A DNA stretch of 64,000 nt, taken from positions 620,001 to 684,000 of the forward strand of contig NZ_VLLE01000003.1 in the NCBI RefSeq assembly GCF_007830055.1. The letters are read 5' to 3'. Shown here one piece after another: positions 62,005 through 64,000 of this stretch. The stretch comes from Lacibacter cauensis. Its GTDB lineage: Bacteria; Bacteroidota; Bacteroidia; Chitinophagales; Chitinophagaceae. The notes under the pieces were generated by a model, which saw nothing but the letters and a program-made list of their open reading frames with translations, was not told where the DNA came from and did not search any database. The first letter of the stretch is position 1. Every line of letters starts with the position of its first letter. The position numbers and the translations under genes are program-made.

Positions 62005-62457
62005 ATGAGAGCGGTACTGCAACGAACGGCACATGCATCTGTTAAAGTTGATGGACAAATTACCGGCGCCATTGAAAAAGGATTACTGGTATTAGTTGGT
62101 ATTGAAGATGCAGATACAACAGAGGATCTGGAGTGGCTTTCTTCAAAAATTGTGAACCTGCGCATTTTTGATGATGAGAATGGCGTAATGAACCTGAGCG
62201 TAAAAGATGTGGCAGGTGATGTTTTATTGGTAAGCCAGTTTACCTTGCATGCATCAACAAAAAAAGGAAACCGCCCATCATACATCAAAGCTAGCAAACC
62301 CGATTTTGCGGTACCGATGTATGAAAAAATGATTGTACAACTGGAAAAGGAACTGGGTAGAAAAATACAGACCGGCGTGTTTGGTGCTGATATGAAAGTG
62401 GAGTTGCTGAACGATGGCCCGGTTACAATTGTAATTGATACGAAGAATAAGGAGTAA
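62005..62457 (+). CDS. dtd: D-aminoacyl-tRNA deacylase
   Basis: 150 residues from ATG 62005 (MRAVLQRTAHASVKVDG). Removes D-amino acids and mischarged Gly from tRNA. Catalytic-pocket motifs SQFTL (about 77) and the cross-subunit GPVT (about 138; family consensus GPVTxxxD) are present. The frame is open to 61828, but that part lies antisense to arfB and is not family-like. Followed after 32 bases by a MazG-like gene. Confidence 0.95.
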   Translation: MRAVLQRTAHASVKVDGQITGAIEKGLLVLVGIEDADTTEDLEWLSSKIVNLRIFDDENGVMNLSVKDVAGDVLLVSQFTLHASTKKGNRPSYIKASKPDFAVPMYEKMIVQLEKELGRKIQTGVFGADMKVELLNDGPVTIVIDTKNKE

Positions 62458-62489
62458 TGAATAATTTATAATGGATAAATGATACGATA

Positions 62490-62828
62490 ATGAGTATAGA
62501 CATAACACTAAAGCAGGCACAGACTGATGTGGACCAATGGATCAAAACTGTTGGTGTACGCTACTTTAATGAATTGACCAACCTTGGTATTTTAATGGAA
62601 GAAGTGGGTGAGCTGTCGAGGTTGATGGTACGCAAATACGGCGAACAATCGTTTAAAGAAAGCGATAAAGGCAGGGAACTGAGTGATGAAATGGCTGATG
62701 TGCTGTGGGTGCTGATTTGCCTCGCCAATCAAACCGGTGTTGATTTAACCGAAGCCCTGCAAAAGAATTTTGAGAAGAAAAACATAAGGGATGCCAATCG
62801 GCATCAGGAAAATGAAAAGTTGAAATAA
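62490..62828 (+). CDS. MazG-like nucleotide pyrophosphohydrolase
   Basis: 112 residues. All-alpha NTP pyrophosphohydrolase with ligands EEVGELSRLMVRKYG and DEMADVLWVLICLANQ (ExxE...ExxD pattern). Hydrolyses (d)NTPs, probably for nucleotide-pool cleaning. Co-directional with dtd (32-base gap), together a small housekeeping unit. Confidence 0.9.
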   Translation: MSIDITLKQAQTDVDQWIKTVGVRYFNELTNLGILMEEVGELSRLMVRKYGEQSFKESDKGRELSDEMADVLWVLICLANQTGVDLTEALQKNFEKKNIRDANRHQENEKLK

Positions 62829-62894
62829 CACCTGGGTTCCAAAATTGGCTTTTGTTTCTTGCTGCTGTTCCTTCGTCTTGCGACTGCAAACGCT

Positions 62895-62902
62895 TATCTT
62901 TG
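62895..62902 (+). promoter_or_regulatory. -7 promoter element of the glycyl-tRNA synthetase gene
   Basis: TATCTTTG matches TAnnTTTG, 22 nt before the ATG at 62925. Confidence 0.5.
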
Positions 62903-62924
62903 CCCACCTTCAAAAACAGCGAAC

Positions 62925-64000
62925 ATGGCGAACGAAAAGCTTTTTGCAAACATTATCTCTCACGCTAAAGAGTATGGCTATATTTTCCAGTCATCAGAAA
63001 TTTACGATGGTTTAAGTGCGGTATATGATTACGGCCAGTACGGATCGCAGCTGAAAAAGAACATCCGTGATTTCTGGTGGAAGAGTATGACTCAGCTGCA
63101 CGACAATATTGTAGGTATTGATGCGGCTATTTTTATGCATCCTACTACCTGGAAGGCCAGCGGCCACGTAGATAATTTCAGCGATCCGATGATTGATAAC
63201 AAGGACAGCAAAAAGCGCTACCGTGTAGATCATTTAATTGAAGGTTTTGCAGAAACATTATCTGCAGATCAGGGAGCAGCCCTCATTACAAAAATGGAAC
63301 AGTTGTTAGCGGCCGATGATTTTACCGGCATTAAACATCTGATTGAAGACAATAAGATCAAATGTTCGGTAAGCGGTACTGCTAACTGGACCGATGTGCG
63401 CCAATTCAACCTCATGTTCTCCACCGAGTTTGGCGCTGTAAGCAGCGATAACCCGGAAGATAATATTGTATACCTCCGCCCCGAAACGGCACAGGGTATT
63501 TTCGTCAACTTCCTTAATGTGCAAAAGACCGGCCGTATGAAAATACCGTTTGGTATTGCACAAACAGGAAAGGCTTTTCGAAACGAAATTGTGGCCCGCC
63601 AGTTCATCTTCCGTATGCGGGAGTTTGAACAAATGGAAATGCAGTTTTTCGTACGCCCCGGTACGGAACTCGATTGGTATGCAAAATGGAAAGAAACCCG
63701 TTTGCAGTGGCATAAAGATCTGGGCTTACCTGCTGAAAAGCTCCGTTTCCACGACCACGTAAAACTGGCGCACTATGCAAACGCAGCGGTAGATATTGAG
63801 TTTGAATTTCCGTTTGGATGGAAAGAACTGGAAGGAATCCACTCAAGAACCGACTATGATCTTCGCCGCCACCAGGAGTTCAGCAAAAAGAAAATGCAGT
63901 ATTTCGATAATGATCTGAATGCAGAAGGTAAACCTTATGGCAATTATATTCCTTATGTGGTGGAAACCTCTGTTGGTCTGGATCGTTTGTTCCTCACCGT
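62925..64000 (+). CDS. glyS: Glycyl-tRNA synthetase, N-terminal part (runs off the window)
   Basis: 358 complete codons without a stop up to base 64000. Eukaryote/archaea-type alpha2 class II enzyme, the form used by Bacteroidota: IISHAKEYGYIFQSSEIYDG, GLSAVYDYGQYGSQLKKNIR, motif 2 FGIAQTGKAFRNEI with RQFIFRMREFEQMEMQFFV, and NYIPYVVETSVGLDRLF as the start of motif 3. Charges tRNA-Gly. The anticodon-binding domain lies beyond the window. Confidence 0.95.
   Translation, partial: MANEKLFANIISHAKEYGYIFQSSEIYDGLSAVYDYGQYGSQLKKNIRDFWWKSMTQLHDNIVGIDAAIFMHPTTWKASGHVDNFSDPMIDNKDSKKRYRVDHLIEGFAETLSADQGAALITKMEQLLAADDFTGIKHLIEDNKIKCSVSGTANWTDVRQFNLMFSTEFGAVSSDNPEDNIVYLRPETAQGIFVNFLNVQKTGRMKIPFGIAQTGKAFRNEIVARQFIFRMREFEQMEMQFFVRPGTELDWYAKWKETRLQWHKDLGLPAEKLRFHDHVKLAHYANAAVDIEFEFPFGWKELEGIHSRTDYDLRRHQEFSKKKMQYFDNDLNAEGKPYGNYIPYVVETSVGLDRLFLT

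Overview
The window is a chromosomal stretch of a Bacteroidota bacterium, most likely of the family Chitinophagaceae (family level is an inference; no 16S rRNA is present). Signs are a SusC/SusD pair, a PorZ-type type IX secretion component, DUF5686/carboxypeptidase-regulatory outer membrane proteins, a Bat-type MoxR/DUF58/VWA operon, many short-leader lipoproteins, little use of Shine-Dalgarno sites, and repeated copies of the Bacteroidota -7 promoter element TAnnTTTG in front of genes. Most of the window is ordinary core genome. I saw no tRNA, rRNA, CRISPR array, intact insertion sequence or prophage.

Layout. 1-6.4 kb: end of bcp, a cytochrome-like lipoprotein, isocitrate dehydrogenase and BirA (minus), then rsfS, ftsH and a LUD protein. 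6.5-9.7 kb: a gamma-glutamylcyclotransferase-like protein, an LpxH-like phosphatase, a secreted propeller-like protein and an MscS channel. 9.7-11.8 kb (minus): a thioredoxin-like protein, a MerR regulator with AT-hook-like arms and an M23 peptidase. 11.9-18.5 kb (plus): alaS, a PDZ protein, gatB and a TlpA thioredoxin. 18.5-26.2 kb (minus): a decayed SusC fragment, susD, susC and an RND exporter. 26.4-33.4 kb (plus): porZ, recO and a giant TraB-like protein. 33.4-39.9 kb: an amidohydrolase, prfA, a metzincin lipoprotein, an EF-hand protein, a duplicated terminator-bearing repeat, and a minus operon of an unknown gene, a peptidylprolyl isomerase, gcvH and vanZ-like. 40-44.9 kb (plus): moxR, DUF58, BatD-like, BatA-like, then rsgA. 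45-50 kb: small unknown genes including an unlisted 58-residue lipoprotein, gamma carbonic anhydrase, a class III aminotransferase and a DUF5686 protein. 50-54 kb: a membrane protein, a winged-helix regulator, creD, a Coq4-like protein, dgkA and DUF1361. 54-64 kb: a large propeller/barrel protein, an MBL hydrolase, a flippase, a coiled-coil protein, a di-heme peroxidase, arfB, dtd, a MazG-like protein and the start of the glycyl-tRNA synthetase gene.

How genes work together. Translation and quality control are heavily represented (alaS, glyS, gatB, prfA, arfB, rsfS, rsgA, dtd, ftsH, recO as DNA repair). Envelope functions form the second theme (CreD, DgkA, LpxH-like, RND, MscS, PorZ, M23, flippase, Bat proteins).

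The best candidates for something undescribed are: (1) near-identical palindromic operators ACTTTG-N5-CAAAGt in front of a membrane protein/winged-helix regulator pair and of creD, suggesting a self-contained envelope regulon that runs on into a Coq4-like gene in an organism expected to use menaquinone; (2) two copies of a 27-nt identical leader plus terminator hairpin at 37.85 and 38.0 kb; (3) a decayed SusC N-terminal relic beside the intact SusC/D pair; (4) TAnnTTTG elements 3-7 nt from start codons, predicting leaderless mRNAs; and (5) a palindromic, face-to-face promoter between prfA and the amidohydrolase gene.
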